A stretch of DNA of 64,000 nucleotides from an uncultured Paracoccaceae bacterium (GTDB taxonomy: Bacteria > Pseudomonadota > Alphaproteobacteria > Rhodobacterales > Rhodobacteraceae). Each line of letters opens with the position of its first letter. Within the stretch, counting starts at the first letter, position 1. The translations under genes were made by a program, and so were the position numbers. Shown here piece by piece: positions 33,373 to 43,209 of this stretch. The stretch is from NCBI GenBank assembly GCA_947501555.1, contig CANMWG010000005.1, positions 1-64,000 of the forward strand, in the 5' to 3' direction. A model generated the notes under the pieces. The model was not told the origin of the DNA. It ran no database searches and saw only the letters and a program-made list of their open reading frames with translations.

Positions 33373-34458
33373 ATGAAAAACTGGCAAGTTGCGCACCTCA
33401 TGCCGGGGGTGTTGATCTGCTTAATCGTTGCAACGGCGGCACGGTTTCTTTCAGATCACTACGCCGCACCAACGATGCTATTTGCTCTTCTTCTGGGGTT
33501 GAGTCTGCATTTCCTAGTGGACGATGAAAAAGCTGCACCGGGAATAAAGTTCGCGTCGGCGGATCTGTTGAAATTGGGTGTTGCGCTGCTGGGCCTGCGG
33601 ATCACGCTAACCGACATTGGCGATCTAGGGGTGGAAACAATTGGCCTCGTTATTGGCGGCGTGATCTTCACCCTATCGATTGGGATCGCCATCTCGTTAC
33701 TGCTCGGAAAAAAAACCAATTTCGGCGTTTTATCCGGTGGTGCCGTCGGCATCTGCGGGGCTTCGGCGGCGCTGGCCATTTCAGCGGTGTTGCCCGCGTC
33801 TGAGACGAGAGAGCGCGATACTGCGTTCATTGTAGTCGCAGTCACAACGCTCTCCACAATCGCAATGATTGTCTATCCAATTTTGGGACAAGGTTTGGGC
33901 TTGGACGACCAGCACATTGGCATCCTATTGGGGTTAACAATTCACGATGTTGCGCAAGTTGTCGGGGCAGGCTTCTCTGTTTCCGAAGAAGCAGGCAACA
34001 CCGCAACCCTCATAAAGCTGTTTCGCGTATCAATTCTTGTTCCGGTAATTATTGTGATATCATTCGCATTCCGTCGCCAAACGGAGCAAGGCAATCGCAG
34101 TGGTGTCCCTTGGTTTGTCTATGGGTTCGCAATCGCGATTGTGATCAATAGTCTAGGCGTCCTGCCTGATCCAATCCGGATGTTCCTCGCAGCAATCTCA
34201 ACATGGCTGTTGGTGATAGGCATTGTCGGAATCGGAATAAAAACCTCACTGAAAAGCCTTGGTCACGTCGGAGGCGCAGCGCTCGTTATTGTTTGCCTAG
34301 AAACGGTCCTGCTTTTTGCAGTGGCGGCAGCCATCCTCGTACTTTCGCAACCAGATACGCCCGACATCTTATCGCTAGGAAATCTGCACACCGAAACAGG
34401 TGCCTGCGGAATGGCGATCAGTGACCTGGCTCATCCGAGCGTCGGGCCGAGTGACTGA
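33373..34458 (+). CDS. YeiH/UPF0324 family membrane protein
   Basis: A 361-residue protein with nine to eleven hydrophobic segments. The family hallmarks are FASADLLKLGVALLGLRITL, VGICGASAALAISAVLPAS and LLGLTIHDVAQVVGAGFSVS. YeiH-type proteins are called putative sulfate exporters, and some relatives act in taurine or sulfoacetate metabolism. It starts 5 bp after oxd2 and so is in the same transcript. Together with TauE in the nitrilase operon it gives each aldoxime module one anion-exporter-like gene. Confidence 0.87.
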   Translation: MKNWQVAHLMPGVLICLIVATAARFLSDHYAAPTMLFALLLGLSLHFLVDDEKAAPGIKFASADLLKLGVALLGLRITLTDIGDLGVETIGLVIGGVIFTLSIGIAISLLLGKKTNFGVLSGGAVGICGASAALAISAVLPASETRERDTAFIVVAVTTLSTIAMIVYPILGQGLGLDDQHIGILLGLTIHDVAQVVGAGFSVSEEAGNTATLIKLFRVSILVPVIIVISFAFRRQTEQGNRSGVPWFVYGFAIAIVINSLGVLPDPIRMFLAAISTWLLVIGIVGIGIKTSLKSLGHVGGAALVIVCLETVLLFAVAAAILVLSQPDTPDILSLGNLHTETGACGMAISDLAHPSVGPSD

Positions 34459-34539
34459 AATGTTCAAGACGATTCCACCCGTAACCACGGAAAACCATCT
34501 GGGCCCGAATTGCGGCCCGCAAAATACTAGGAAAGAAAC

Positions 34540-36000
34540 GTGACTAAACAACCCAAACTAACGACCTCTTTTGGGGCACCTGTGCCAGACAATCAAAACA
34601 TTATGACGGCAGGACCACGTGGCCCGGCGCTTCTTCAGGATGTTTGGTTTCTTGAAAAAATGGCGCATTTCGACCGCGAAGTGATCCCTGAACGCCGTAT
34701 GCACGCCAAGGGTTCGGCGGCCTATGGGACCTTTACGGTGACCCATGACATTACAAAATACACCCGTGCCAAGATTTTTTCGGAAGTTGGCAAGAAGACC
34801 GAAATGTTCTTGCGGTTTTCAACGGTGGCGGGTGAACGCGGCGCCGCTGACGCCGAACGCGATATTCGTGGTTTTGCGATGAAGTTCTACACCGAAGAAG
34901 GCAACTGGGATCTGGTTGGCAATAACACACCGGTGTTCTTCTTGCGTGACCCTATGAAATTCCCCGACCTGAACCACGCGGTAAAACGTGATCCACGTAC
35001 GAACATGCGCAGCGCTGACAACAACTGGGACTTCTGGACAAACCTGCCCGAAGCCCTACACCAAGTCACAATCGTGATGTCAGATCGTGGGCTTCCTGCA
35101 ACCTACCGCCACATGGACGGTTTCGGCAGCCACACCTTTAGCTTTATCAACGCCGACAATGAACGGTATTGGGTCAAGTTCCACTTTAAAACACAGCAAG
35201 GCATCAAAAACCTGACCGATGCAGAAGCGGCGCAAGTGGTTGCTGAGGATCGTGAAAGCCATCAGCGCGATCTGTACGAAAGCATCGAGAGCGGTGATTT
35301 TCCAAAGTGGACACTCTCTGTTCAAATCATGCCAGAGAAGGACGCGGGCAGCTATCACGTTAACCCATTTGACCTGACCAAAGTCTGGCCGCACGCAGAT
35401 TATCCACTTATCGAAGTGGGCGAGATGGAATTGAACTGTAATCCTGAAAACTACCATGCTGAGGTCGAGCAATCCGCATTCGCACCGTCCAACGTGGTGC
35501 CGGGGATTAGCTTTTCACCGGATAAAATGCTTCAAGGGCGTGTCTTTTCCTATGGCGACACGCAACGCCACCGTTTGGGTGTCAACCATGCCCAAATTCC
35601 GGTGAATGCGCCGCGTTGCCCTGTCCATTCGTACCACCGTGATGGCGGCATGCGCATTGATGGCAATGCCGGATCCCGTATTGGGTACGAGCCAAACATG
35701 CACGGCGAATGGCAAGAGCAACCAGATTTCTCCGAACCACCTTTGACGATTGAGGGCGCGGCAGATCATTGGAACCACCGGGAAGACGATGATTATTACT
35801 CTCAGCCGGGCAACCTGTTCCGTTTGATGTCTCCAGAGCAGCAGCAGGTTCTGTTTGAAAACACGGGCCGCAGCCTTGGCGGTGCACGGATTGAAATCCA
35901 ACACCGTCACCTGCGCAACTGCCACCGTGCAGATCCTGCCTACGCTCTAGGCGTTGCAAAAGCACTGGGCGTGGACATGGCGGATGTAAACGACCTCTAA
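34540..36000 (+). CDS. katA: Monofunctional heme catalase
   Basis: A 486-residue small-subunit (clade 3-like) catalase that breaks down hydrogen peroxide. Seen: [20 protein letters not shown] with the catalytic His, [14 protein letters not shown] with the catalytic Asn, and [16 protein letters not shown] with the proximal Tyr ligand. The start is GTG after AGGAAAGAAAC. It is a single-gene unit with an 81-bp gap after yeiH. It may protect the heme aldoxime dehydratases or the flavin oxidases nearby, but it may equally be independent. Confidence 0.95.
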   Translation: MTKQPKLTTSFGAPVPDNQNIMTAGPRGPALLQDVWFLEKMAHFDREVIPERRMHAKGSAAYGTFTVTHDITKYTRAKIFSEVGKKTEMFLRFSTVAGERGAADAERDIRGFAMKFYTEEGNWDLVGNNTPVFFLRDPMKFPDLNHAVKRDPRTNMRSADNNWDFWTNLPEALHQVTIVMSDRGLPATYRHMDGFGSHTFSFINADNERYWVKFHFKTQQGIKNLTDAEAAQVVAEDRESHQRDLYESIESGDFPKWTLSVQIMPEKDAGSYHVNPFDLTKVWPHADYPLIEVGEMELNCNPENYHAEVEQSAFAPSNVVPGISFSPDKMLQGRVFSYGDTQRHRLGVNHAQIPVNAPRCPVHSYHRDGGMRIDGNAGSRIGYEPNMHGEWQEQPDFSEPPLTIEGAADHWNHREDDDYYSQPGNLFRLMSPEQQQVLFENTGRSLGGARIEIQHRHLRNCHRADPAYALGVAKALGVDMADVNDL

Positions 36001-36020
36001 GGCAAGCCCTCTAAAACAAT

Positions 36021-36052
36021 CCGCCTGCGTTGACATTTGTTGGCGCGGGCGG
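36021..36052. terminator. Terminator-like hairpin after catalase
   Basis: CCGCCTGCG and CGCGGGCGG pair over 9 bp with one T-G pair and a 14-base loop, 20 bp after the catalase stop. Confidence 0.5.
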
Positions 36053-36133
36053 AACCTGATTTCGGATTAGAATTTACTTCTAGATACGTTCTATCTTGCA
36101 GCACGTGTCTGCAATTCGGTATCATCCGCTATT

Positions 36134-36691
36134 ATGGAAAACACCGACGCAATATTATCTCTCCTGCCAACCCGACTAAAGTCCGCGCGCCGCGCCAAGG
36201 GGTTGTCTCTTGATGCTGTGGCCAAATTGTCGGGCGTGTCCCGCAGTATGGTCAGCCAGATCGAACGAGGTGAATCCTCACCTACAATTTCGACGTTGTG
36301 GAACCTGACCAAAGCGCTTCAGGTCGATTTTGCCGGGCTGCTGGAAGACGATCAAGACAACCGTGTTGAAGTGCTGCGCCGCGATGATGTTCCCACAATT
36401 GACAACCATGGTGCAGGGTGTTCGATCCGCATTCTTTCGCCCCCCGAACAAGCGGGCCTGCACGAAGTTTATGATCTTCGGTTTGGCAACGATGGTGTGC
36501 TCGATAGCCTGCCGCACGCACAGGGCGCACGAGAGCATTTGACCGTGATTGAAGGGCGTTTGACCGTGACCAGTGGGGATGCTGTTGAAAAGTTATCAAC
36601 CGGCGATACCGCCCGCTACGCAGCAGATGTTTCTCATAAGATTAAGGCTGATGGCCCGGCGCGCGCATTTTTGGTGGTGCAAGGGGCATAG
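36134..36691 (+). CDS. XRE-cupin transcriptional regulator
   Basis: A 185-residue regulator with an N-terminal XRE helix-turn-helix (LKSARRAKGLSLDAVAKLSG, then RSMVSQIERGESSPTISTLW) and a C-terminal cupin domain (EHLTVIEGRLTVTSGD, DTARYAADVSHKI) that should bind a small effector. Such regulators often control the amino-acid catabolic gene next to them. It stands 95 bp before kbl on the same strand, and two tandem palindromes lie in that gap. Confidence 0.9.
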   Translation: MENTDAILSLLPTRLKSARRAKGLSLDAVAKLSGVSRSMVSQIERGESSPTISTLWNLTKALQVDFAGLLEDDQDNRVEVLRRDDVPTIDNHGAGCSIRILSPPEQAGLHEVYDLRFGNDGVLDSLPHAQGAREHLTVIEGRLTVTSGDAVEKLSTGDTARYAADVSHKIKADGPARAFLVVQGA

Positions 36692-36692
36692 G

Positions 36693-36712
36693 AAATCCGC
36701 CATCACGGATTT
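36693..36712. promoter_or_regulatory. XRE operator copy 1 before kbl
   Basis: AAATCCG-N6-CGGATTT, a perfect 7-bp inverted repeat, starting 2 bases after the regulator stop codon. Confidence 0.6.
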
Positions 36713-36728
36713 TTGTGCGCTTTAACGT

Positions 36729-36748
36729 GAATCCATTATTGCGGATTT
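36729..36748. promoter_or_regulatory. XRE operator copy 2 before kbl
   Basis: GAATCCA-N6-CGGATTT, near-copy of the palindrome 36 bp upstream, about 40 bp before the kbl start. Confidence 0.58.
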
Positions 36749-36786
36749 AATTCCATTATGACATCACTTCGAAAACGGAGGGTGCT

Positions 36787-37974
36787 ATGACAACCACATT
36801 TCTAAATCACATGACCAAAACGCTTGCCCAGATTGACGCAGAGGGGATGACCAAACGCGAGCGTCTTATTTCCACGCCGCAAGCGGGTAAAATTACCGCG
36901 AACGGGAAGGCGGTTATCAACCTGTGTGCCAACAACTATCTTGGGTTGGCGGATCATCCTGATCTGATCAATGCAGCCAAGGACGCGATGGACGCCAAGG
37001 GGTTTGGCATGGCCTCGGTTCGGTTCATTTGCGGCACGCAGGACCTTCACCGAGAGCTTGAACAGAAATTGGCGAAATTCCTAGGGAAGGAGGATTCCAT
37101 CCTGTTTGCCGCATGTTTTGATGCCAATGGCGGGCTGTTTGAGCCGCTGTTAGGTCCAGAGGACGCGATCATTTCGGATGCTTTAAACCATGCATCAATC
37201 ATCGATGGCATCCGGTTGTGCAAAGCGAAACGATACCGCTATGCGACCTCTGACATGGCGGACCTAGAGGCCCAGTTGAAGGCCGCAAAGGCGGGTGGTG
37301 CACGGTTCATCTTGATCGCGACAGACGGCGTGTTTAGCATGGATGGCTACCTCGCTAACCTACCTGTGATCACCAAACTAGCCGAAACATACGGCGCCCT
37401 GGTCATGGTCGATGATTGCCATTCCACGGGTTTTATGGGGCCACACGGGCAAGGCACGCCTGAGCATTTCGGCGTGAAGGTTGATATTTTGACAGGGACA
37501 CTTGGCAAGGCGCTTGGCGGTGCGATTGGGGGCTATATCGCGGGCCCGCAGCCTGTGATTGATCTGTTGCGTCAACGTGCGCGGCCCTATCTATTCTCAA
37601 ATTCGTTGCCGCCCTCAATTGTGGCCGCCGGCATCGAAGCGCTTCGATTGATCGAAGAAGGCGATGAGCTGCGCACACAATTGTTCGAAAACGCCGCCTA
37701 TTGGCGTGCCGGACTTACCCGTTTGGGGTTCGACTTACTGCCTGGCGAACATCCGATCATCCCCGTCATGCTGGGTGAAGCGCATTTAGCGCAAGACATG
37801 GCCGCGCGCCTGTTTGAGGAAGGTGTTTATGTCAGCGGCTTCTTCTTTCCTGTCGTTCCGCGCGGCCAAGCGCGCATTCGCACACAGATGAACGCATCCC
37901 TGACGAAAGAGGATCTGGATCGCGCTCTGACAGCGTTTGATATCGTAGGCAAAGCCGTTGGAGTGATAAAATGA
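36787..37974 (+). CDS. kbl: Glycine C-acetyltransferase (2-amino-3-ketobutyrate CoA ligase)
   Basis: A 395-residue PLP enzyme of the alpha-oxoamine synthase family. It splits 2-amino-3-oxobutyrate with CoA into glycine and acetyl-CoA. Seen: [60 protein letters not shown] and the PLP lysine in [16 protein letters not shown]. Length matches Kbl. Its stop overlaps the tdh start (ATGA), giving the standard threonine degradation pair. Confidence 0.96.
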   Translation: MTTTFLNHMTKTLAQIDAEGMTKRERLISTPQAGKITANGKAVINLCANNYLGLADHPDLINAAKDAMDAKGFGMASVRFICGTQDLHRELEQKLAKFLGKEDSILFAACFDANGGLFEPLLGPEDAIISDALNHASIIDGIRLCKAKRYRYATSDMADLEAQLKAAKAGGARFILIATDGVFSMDGYLANLPVITKLAETYGALVMVDDCHSTGFMGPHGQGTPEHFGVKVDILTGTLGKALGGAIGGYIAGPQPVIDLLRQRARPYLFSNSLPPSIVAAGIEALRLIEEGDELRTQLFENAAYWRAGLTRLGFDLLPGEHPIIPVMLGEAHLAQDMAARLFEEGVYVSGFFFPVVPRGQARIRTQMNASLTKEDLDRALTAFDIVGKAVGVIK

Positions 37975-39014
37975 CCAATGAAATGAAAGCCCTGGTCAAA
38001 GCACATGCACGCGAAGGGCTTTGGCTGCAAACTGCCCCCGTCCCACAGATCGGGCCGGACGACGTCCTAATCCGTATCAATAAAACAGGCATTTGTGGCA
38101 CCGACATTCACATCTGGAATTGGGATGAATGGGCCCAGAAAACGGTTCCTGTGCCCCTGATCACGGGGCACGAATTTGCAGGTGAAATCGTTGAACTGGG
38201 CCGGAACGTCGAGGGCCTTGTGTTGGGTCAACGGTGTAGCGGCGAAGGGCACCTAATCGGCAAACAATCCCGCCAAAGCCGTGCGGGGAAATTCCACCTC
38301 GACCCGGAAACGCGCGGCATCGGCGTGAACGAGCAAGGCGCGTTTGCTGAGTATCTGTGTCTGCCTGCGTTCAATGTGGTGCCGTTGCCAGATGAAATCA
38401 GCGACGATATTGGCGCGATCCTCGACCCCCTTGGGAACGCTGTTCATACGGCGTTGTCGTTTGATTTAGTGGGCGAAGATGTGTTGATTACCGGCGCTGG
38501 CCCTATCGGGATCATGGCGGCGGCAGTTGCCCGCCATGCTGGTGCGCGCAATGTGGTGATCACCGACATCAACCAAGATCGGCTTGATTTGGCGGCAAGG
38601 GTCGCTGATGTCGTTCCGGTAAACGTGACCAAAGACGATCTGGCCGACATTCAGGCGCAGCTGCAGATTACACAAGGCTTTGATGTTGGATTAGAAATGT
38701 CCGGCAACCAGATCGCCCTGGATCAGATGGTCGGGGCCATGGTGATGGGCGGGCGCATTGCACTTCTTGGAATTCCGCCCGGTAAAAGTCCGGTGGATTG
38801 GAGCCGTATTGTGTTCAAAGCCATCACGATAAAGGGCATCTATGGGCGAGAGATTTTCGAGACGTGGTACAAGATGATCGCCATGTTGCAAAACGGATTG
38901 GATGTATCAGGTGTCATCACCCACCGCTTTGGAGTTCAGGATTACGCCGAAGGGTTCGCCACTATGAAGTCAGGGCAATCAGGGAAGGTCCTGCTGGATT
39001 GGGCTGCCCTCTAA
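37971..39014 (+). CDS. tdh: L-threonine 3-dehydrogenase
   Basis: A 347-residue zinc alcohol dehydrogenase that oxidises threonine to 2-amino-3-oxobutyrate with NAD. Seen: [20 protein letters not shown] with the catalytic zinc Cys, [14 protein letters not shown], and the NAD-binding [20 protein letters not shown]. The HIWNWDEWA sequence is typical of Tdh rather than other medium-chain dehydrogenases. It overlaps kbl by 4 bp. Its product is the substrate of Kbl, so both form one pathway to glycine and acetyl-CoA. Confidence 0.96.
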   Translation: MTNEMKALVKAHAREGLWLQTAPVPQIGPDDVLIRINKTGICGTDIHIWNWDEWAQKTVPVPLITGHEFAGEIVELGRNVEGLVLGQRCSGEGHLIGKQSRQSRAGKFHLDPETRGIGVNEQGAFAEYLCLPAFNVVPLPDEISDDIGAILDPLGNAVHTALSFDLVGEDVLITGAGPIGIMAAAVARHAGARNVVITDINQDRLDLAARVADVVPVNVTKDDLADIQAQLQITQGFDVGLEMSGNQIALDQMVGAMVMGGRIALLGIPPGKSPVDWSRIVFKAITIKGIYGREIFETWYKMIAMLQNGLDVSGVITHRFGVQDYAEGFATMKSGQSGKVLLDWAAL

Positions 39015-39089
39015 ATTTGAATGGGTTCAGGGGGGTGCTAAAAACGACGCATCTCCCCCATTTTGCAAGGGTCACACCCCAAAATAGAT

Positions 39090-39521
39090 CTAGCGAACGA
39101 CATAGACCGAACAATTGGAATGCCTCACAACGCGCGCAGCGTTAGGCCCCAAGAGGTAGTCTTTGAAATCGGGTTTATGCGCCCCAATGACAATGAGGCT
39201 GGACTTGGCGGTCTCAGCCAGCTTGAGAACCTCTTCGTAGGCTGTGCCGGTTGCCACAATATGCCTAACTTTCTTGTTGGCCGCCGCACCGATCGCATCA
39301 ACGACTGCGGCTTCAAGCGCGATCTTGGCTGATTCCACCAGTTTTGAGTGGTGGTCGCTTTTGAAAAAGCTTCCGACCATGCTCTTGCCATAGTCAGGCA
39401 CGACCGTAATGACATCAAGAGAGACACCCGCCAAATCGGCCATCTTTTGGGCTGCGATAAGGACAGCTCCATCACCATTGGTATCCGAGATATCAATGGC
39501 GCACAGGACAGGACCGGTCAT
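39090..39521 (-). CDS. Universal stress protein (UspA family)
   Basis: A 143-residue UspA-fold protein. Seen: PVLCAIDISDTNGDGAVLIA at the start, VATGTAYEEVLKLAE in the middle and IVIGAHKPDFKDYLLG with the following GPNAARVVRHSNCSV, which is the ATP-binding G-2x-G-9x-G(S/T)-like region. It overlaps the stop of the TRAP permease by 4 bp. The linkage of a Usp with a TRAP transporter is known from TeaABC-TeaD in Halomonas, where the Usp modulates transport; the same is inferred here. Confidence 0.9.
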   Translation of the reverse strand: MTGPVLCAIDISDTNGDGAVLIAAQKMADLAGVSLDVITVVPDYGKSMVGSFFKSDHHSKLVESAKIALEAAVVDAIGAAANKKVRHIVATGTAYEEVLKLAETAKSSLIVIGAHKPDFKDYLLGPNAARVVRHSNCSVYVVR

Positions 39522-42130
39522 GCAATTTCTCCTGTTGGTGTTTCCCGCCGGACGCGGCCGCGTTGCAGCATGAAAATGAAAGCCAAGAAAATAAGGGCCG
39601 GAATAAATACCAGCTCCTTTGGGGATTGGGGTTGCGGCGCCAAAACTTCTTTGACGGTCACAAATGCATCACCGTAGAAATCATAATCCGCTAACGCGCT
39701 GGAATGTGGCGAACCGAACATCGGTTCTTCCACGGTCAAAGCACCATCGTTGTTCAGCAGTGAAAGGCCCATGGCCGACAAACGATCTGTTGGCGCGTCG
39801 TCGCCAATAGCAATCAGGATAGTGGTGTCGCGCAATTCGCTTGTGTCAAAGTCGGGGCCGTTGACGACGACCCGGATTTCGCTTCCCGGTTCTGCCGCTT
39901 CAACCGCCTGGACAAGCGCTGATGGTTCGACATCCGTGAACGGCGGCTGGAAGCGATCCATGAAGAAGTCAGGCCGGAACAGCAAAAAGGCGATCAAGAT
40001 CAGTGCGACACTTTCATAGATACGGCTTTTGGTAACAAACCATCCCATCGTGCCCGCGGTAAACACAAGGATCGCGATACTGGCCGATATAAAAACCAAT
40101 ATGCCTTGCGCCCACCCGACATCGATCAACAATAGATCAGTGTTGAAGATGAATACGAAGGGTAGGGCGACCGTGCGCAAGCTGTAGAAGAACGCCACAA
40201 AGCCCGTTTTGATCGCATCGCCCCCCGAAACAGCGGCAGCAGCGAAACTTGCCAAACCAACCGGCGGCGTCACATCCGCCATAATGCCAAAATAGAACAC
40301 GAACAGATGCACAGCAATAAGCGGCACGATCAGGCCAGATTGCGCGCCAAGCTCGACAACTACACCTGCCATCAAAGACGACACAACGATATAGTTCGCC
40401 GTGGTGGGCAGCCCCATCCCAAGGATCAGCGACAGCAGGCCAACCATAATCAACATCAAGATCAGGTTTCCACCGGACAAGAATTCGACCAGATCAGCCA
40501 TGACTTGGCCAACACCCGTCAGTGTAACGGTGCCGACGATCACACCAGCCGTTGCAGTCGCAAGACCGATACCAATCATGTTGCGCGCGCCGTCGATCAG
40601 ACCTTGCAGCAAGTCCGCAACACCGTCTTTGAACCGCGCAACCATAGCGCTTTCGCCGCGGAAAATGGCCTTCATGGGTTTTTGTGTCAGTAGGATAACG
40701 AACAATAACATAGTCGCCCAGAAAGCAGACAGGCCCGGTGATTTCTGTTCGATCATCAAGAAGTAAACCAACACGATGATCGGCAGCAAGAAGTACAGAC
40801 CAGCCTTGTAGATTTCACCAACCACCGGCAGCTCAACGTCCTTGGCGTTAGGATCATCTGCCTCAAGATCGGGCACGCCGGATGCGACATACAACAACCC
40901 AGCGTAGGCTAAAAACACGAGTGTGGATAAGATCAAGCCCGAGTTTGGAAGAACGCTTGTGATTGCCTTCACAGGGTATTGCACACCGTAACAAAGGGCT
41001 GCGAACCCGATGAAAAATCCGGCCATTCCCCCAACCGTGCGCCCCATATGCACCACGCGGTTACCCAGCGTCGGCATGTTGTTTTTCACAGCCTCAAGGT
41101 GAACGATATAGACCAGCGCAATGTAAGAAATTGTTGCAGGCAGGAAGGCTGTCTTGATCACTTCAACATACGAAATGCCGACATATTCAACCATCAAGAA
41201 AGCCGCAGCGCCCATAACAGGGGGCATGATTTGCCCGTTCACAGATGACGCCACTTCGACAGCGCCGGCTTTTTCGGATGAAAAACCAACACGTTTCATC
41301 AGGGGAATAGTGAAGGTACCCGTGGTCACAACATTGGCGATAGAAGACCCCGAGATCAGACCCGTCGCCGCAGAACCAACAACAGCGGCCTTGGCCGGGC
41401 CGCCCTTAAGATGCCCAAGCGCGCCAAATGCCATTTTGATGAAATAATTGCCCGCGCCTGCCTTATCCAGCAAGGCCCCAAACAACACGAATAGAAACAC
41501 GAATTTCGTCGAAACCCCCAACGCAATCCCGAACACCCCCTCCGAGGTGATCCACATATGGCTCATGGCTTTTTTCAGGGAGGCACCGCTCCAGCGGATG
41601 ACATCGGGGAAGATATTAGAGGAACCAAAAAACACATAAAGCAGAAATACAACGGCGATGATGGCCATCGCGGGGCCCAGGGCGCGACGCGCGCCTTCGA
41701 ACAACAAGATCAAGCCCGCAAGCGCGAACCATTTGTCTACATCATCGGCAAGGCCGCCGGACTGGACGATCTTTTCGTAAAAGAAATAGCCGTAAAGCGC
41801 GATGAACACGCCGGCAAACCCCATGATCCAATCGTGGATCGGGATGTAATGACGGGGGCTGGATTTCAGGGCAGGGTAGGCCATGAAAGCAAGGAATATG
41901 GCAAAGGCGAGGTGTATTTGTCGTGAATTGTTCACGACCGACCCGGGGAGAAGTTGGTTCGAAAGAGGTGACGCGAGGATGACCTGAAACACCGACCAAG
42001 TAATCGCGATGATGGACAGGAACAGCCCGACAGTGCCGATTGGATTGCGGGCACCGGAGTCGGAAGAAGAGACAAGGTCCTGAAGCTCTGCTTCGCTAAG
42101 ACCTGTGCTTTGATCTTGTTTGGTCACCAT
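39518..42130 (-). CDS. TRAP transporter fused permease with C-terminal DUF3394 domain
   Basis: An 870-residue membrane protein, about 240 residues longer than the fused permease at 25661. The TRAP part is seen in AFGALGHLKGGPAKAAVVGS, TGLISGSSIANVVTTGTFTI and LGMGLPTTANYIVVSSLMAG. After the TRAP part a soluble stretch (SEIRVVVNGPDFDTSELRDT, LSAMGLSLLNND) and a last membrane helix form the DUF3394 extension found in some TAXI permeases. It lies 110 bp after the TAXI gene, beyond a strong hairpin, and overlaps the usp gene. Confidence 0.92.
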   Translation of the reverse strand: MVTKQDQSTGLSEAELQDLVSSSDSGARNPIGTVGLFLSIIAITWSVFQVILASPLSNQLLPGSVVNNSRQIHLAFAIFLAFMAYPALKSSPRHYIPIHDWIMGFAGVFIALYGYFFYEKIVQSGGLADDVDKWFALAGLILLFEGARRALGPAMAIIAVVFLLYVFFGSSNIFPDVIRWSGASLKKAMSHMWITSEGVFGIALGVSTKFVFLFVLFGALLDKAGAGNYFIKMAFGALGHLKGGPAKAAVVGSAATGLISGSSIANVVTTGTFTIPLMKRVGFSSEKAGAVEVASSVNGQIMPPVMGAAAFLMVEYVGISYVEVIKTAFLPATISYIALVYIVHLEAVKNNMPTLGNRVVHMGRTVGGMAGFFIGFAALCYGVQYPVKAITSVLPNSGLILSTLVFLAYAGLLYVASGVPDLEADDPNAKDVELPVVGEIYKAGLYFLLPIIVLVYFLMIEQKSPGLSAFWATMLLFVILLTQKPMKAIFRGESAMVARFKDGVADLLQGLIDGARNMIGIGLATATAGVIVGTVTLTGVGQVMADLVEFLSGGNLILMLIMVGLLSLILGMGLPTTANYIVVSSLMAGVVVELGAQSGLIVPLIAVHLFVFYFGIMADVTPPVGLASFAAAAVSGGDAIKTGFVAFFYSLRTVALPFVFIFNTDLLLIDVGWAQGILVFISASIAILVFTAGTMGWFVTKSRIYESVALILIAFLLFRPDFFMDRFQPPFTDVEPSALVQAVEAAEPGSEIRVVVNGPDFDTSELRDTTILIAIGDDAPTDRLSAMGLSLLNNDGALTVEEPMFGSPHSSALADYDFYGDAFVTVKEVLAPQPQSPKELVFIPALIFLAFIFMLQRGRVRRETPTGEIA

Positions 42131-42185
42131 GTAATCTTACTCCCCCTAAGTGTTTTCGTTCGCCAGTGGCGAGCAACATCGCAAA

Positions 42186-42215
42186 AGCGAGGGGGTAAAC
42201 GCCGACCCCCTCGCT
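42186..42215. terminator. Intra-operon hairpin after TAXI gene
   Basis: AGCGAGGGGGT-AAACGCCG-ACCCCCTCGCT, a perfect 11-bp stem between the binding-protein and permease genes. Same position as the hairpins at 22376 and 47989. Confidence 0.75.
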
Positions 42216-42240
42216 GTCTTCAAGTGTGAGATCGGTTGGA

Positions 42241-43209
42241 TTACTCGATCAGGCCGGCTTCGCGGTAATATCTCTCAGCACCTGCGTGCAGTGGAGCCGA
42301 CAAGCCAGCAGATGCCATTTCCGCTGGATCAAGGTTTGCGAAAGCGGGATGCAAACCACGGAATGCATCGATGTTTTCAAATACACCTGAAACGACGGCA
42401 TAAACTGCATCCTCAGACACGTCAGTCGAGCTTACAAACGTTGCCCCAACACCGAATGTTGTCACATCTTCGTCCGTGCCACGGTACATGCCGCCTGGAA
42501 TGGTTGCAGTTCGATAAAAGCTGTTGTCTGCAATCAAGGCATCAATTTCTGCGCCGGTCACGCTAACGATGACTGAGTCACAGGCTGTTGTTGCTTCTTG
42601 AATGGTGCCTGACGGGTGGCCCACAGTTACAACCATCGCGTCGATCTGGTTGTCGCAAAGAGCTGATGACTGCTCAGCGACTTTCATTTCTGAGGCCAAA
42701 GCAAAGTCGTCAGTTGTCCAGCCTTTTGCTTCCATCAGTGCTTCCATTGTTCCGCGCTGGCCAGAACCGGGGTTGCCGATGTTGACCCGCTTGCCAATCA
42801 GATCATCAAACGTTGTGATGCCTGAATCCGCACGTGCCACAACCGTGAAAGGTTCGGCATGAACTGAGAATACAGCGCGCAGGCCTTCAAATGCACCGGC
42901 CTCTTCGAAACGGGACGTGCCGTTAAACGCATGGTATTGCCAATCGGACTGAGCGACACCAAACTGCAGCTCGCCTTCGCGAATTGTGTTGATGTTGTAC
43001 ACGGAACCGCCCGTGGATTCGACCGAACAACGAATGCCGTGTTCGCGGCGTCCTTGATTAACGAGTCTACAAATCGCGCCACCCGTCGGATAATAGACAC
43101 CCGTAACGCCGCCTGTGCCAATTGTGATGAATTCTTCTGCAAACACAGCAGGCGCTAGCAGTGTCGCAAGCGCAGTCGCCGCCAAAGAACATTTAAGTTT
43201 CGAATACAT
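42241..43209 (-). CDS. TAXI-family TRAP substrate-binding protein
   Basis: A 322-residue periplasmic protein with a Sec signal (MYSKLKCSLAATALATLLAP, cleavage near VFA-EE). The mature part begins FITIGTGGVTGVYYPTGGAI, the typical TAXI glutamate/glutamine-binding-like start, followed by RCSVESTGGSVYNINTIREG and VNIGNPGSGQRGTMEALM. It is first in a TAXI-permease-Usp operon. Its ligand is unknown; TAXI proteins often bind glutamate or dicarboxylates. Confidence 0.92.
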   Translation of the reverse strand: MYSKLKCSLAATALATLLAPAVFAEEFITIGTGGVTGVYYPTGGAICRLVNQGRREHGIRCSVESTGGSVYNINTIREGELQFGVAQSDWQYHAFNGTSRFEEAGAFEGLRAVFSVHAEPFTVVARADSGITTFDDLIGKRVNIGNPGSGQRGTMEALMEAKGWTTDDFALASEMKVAEQSSALCDNQIDAMVVTVGHPSGTIQEATTACDSVIVSVTGAEIDALIADNSFYRTATIPGGMYRGTDEDVTTFGVGATFVSSTDVSEDAVYAVVSGVFENIDAFRGLHPAFANLDPAEMASAGLSAPLHAGAERYYREAGLIE

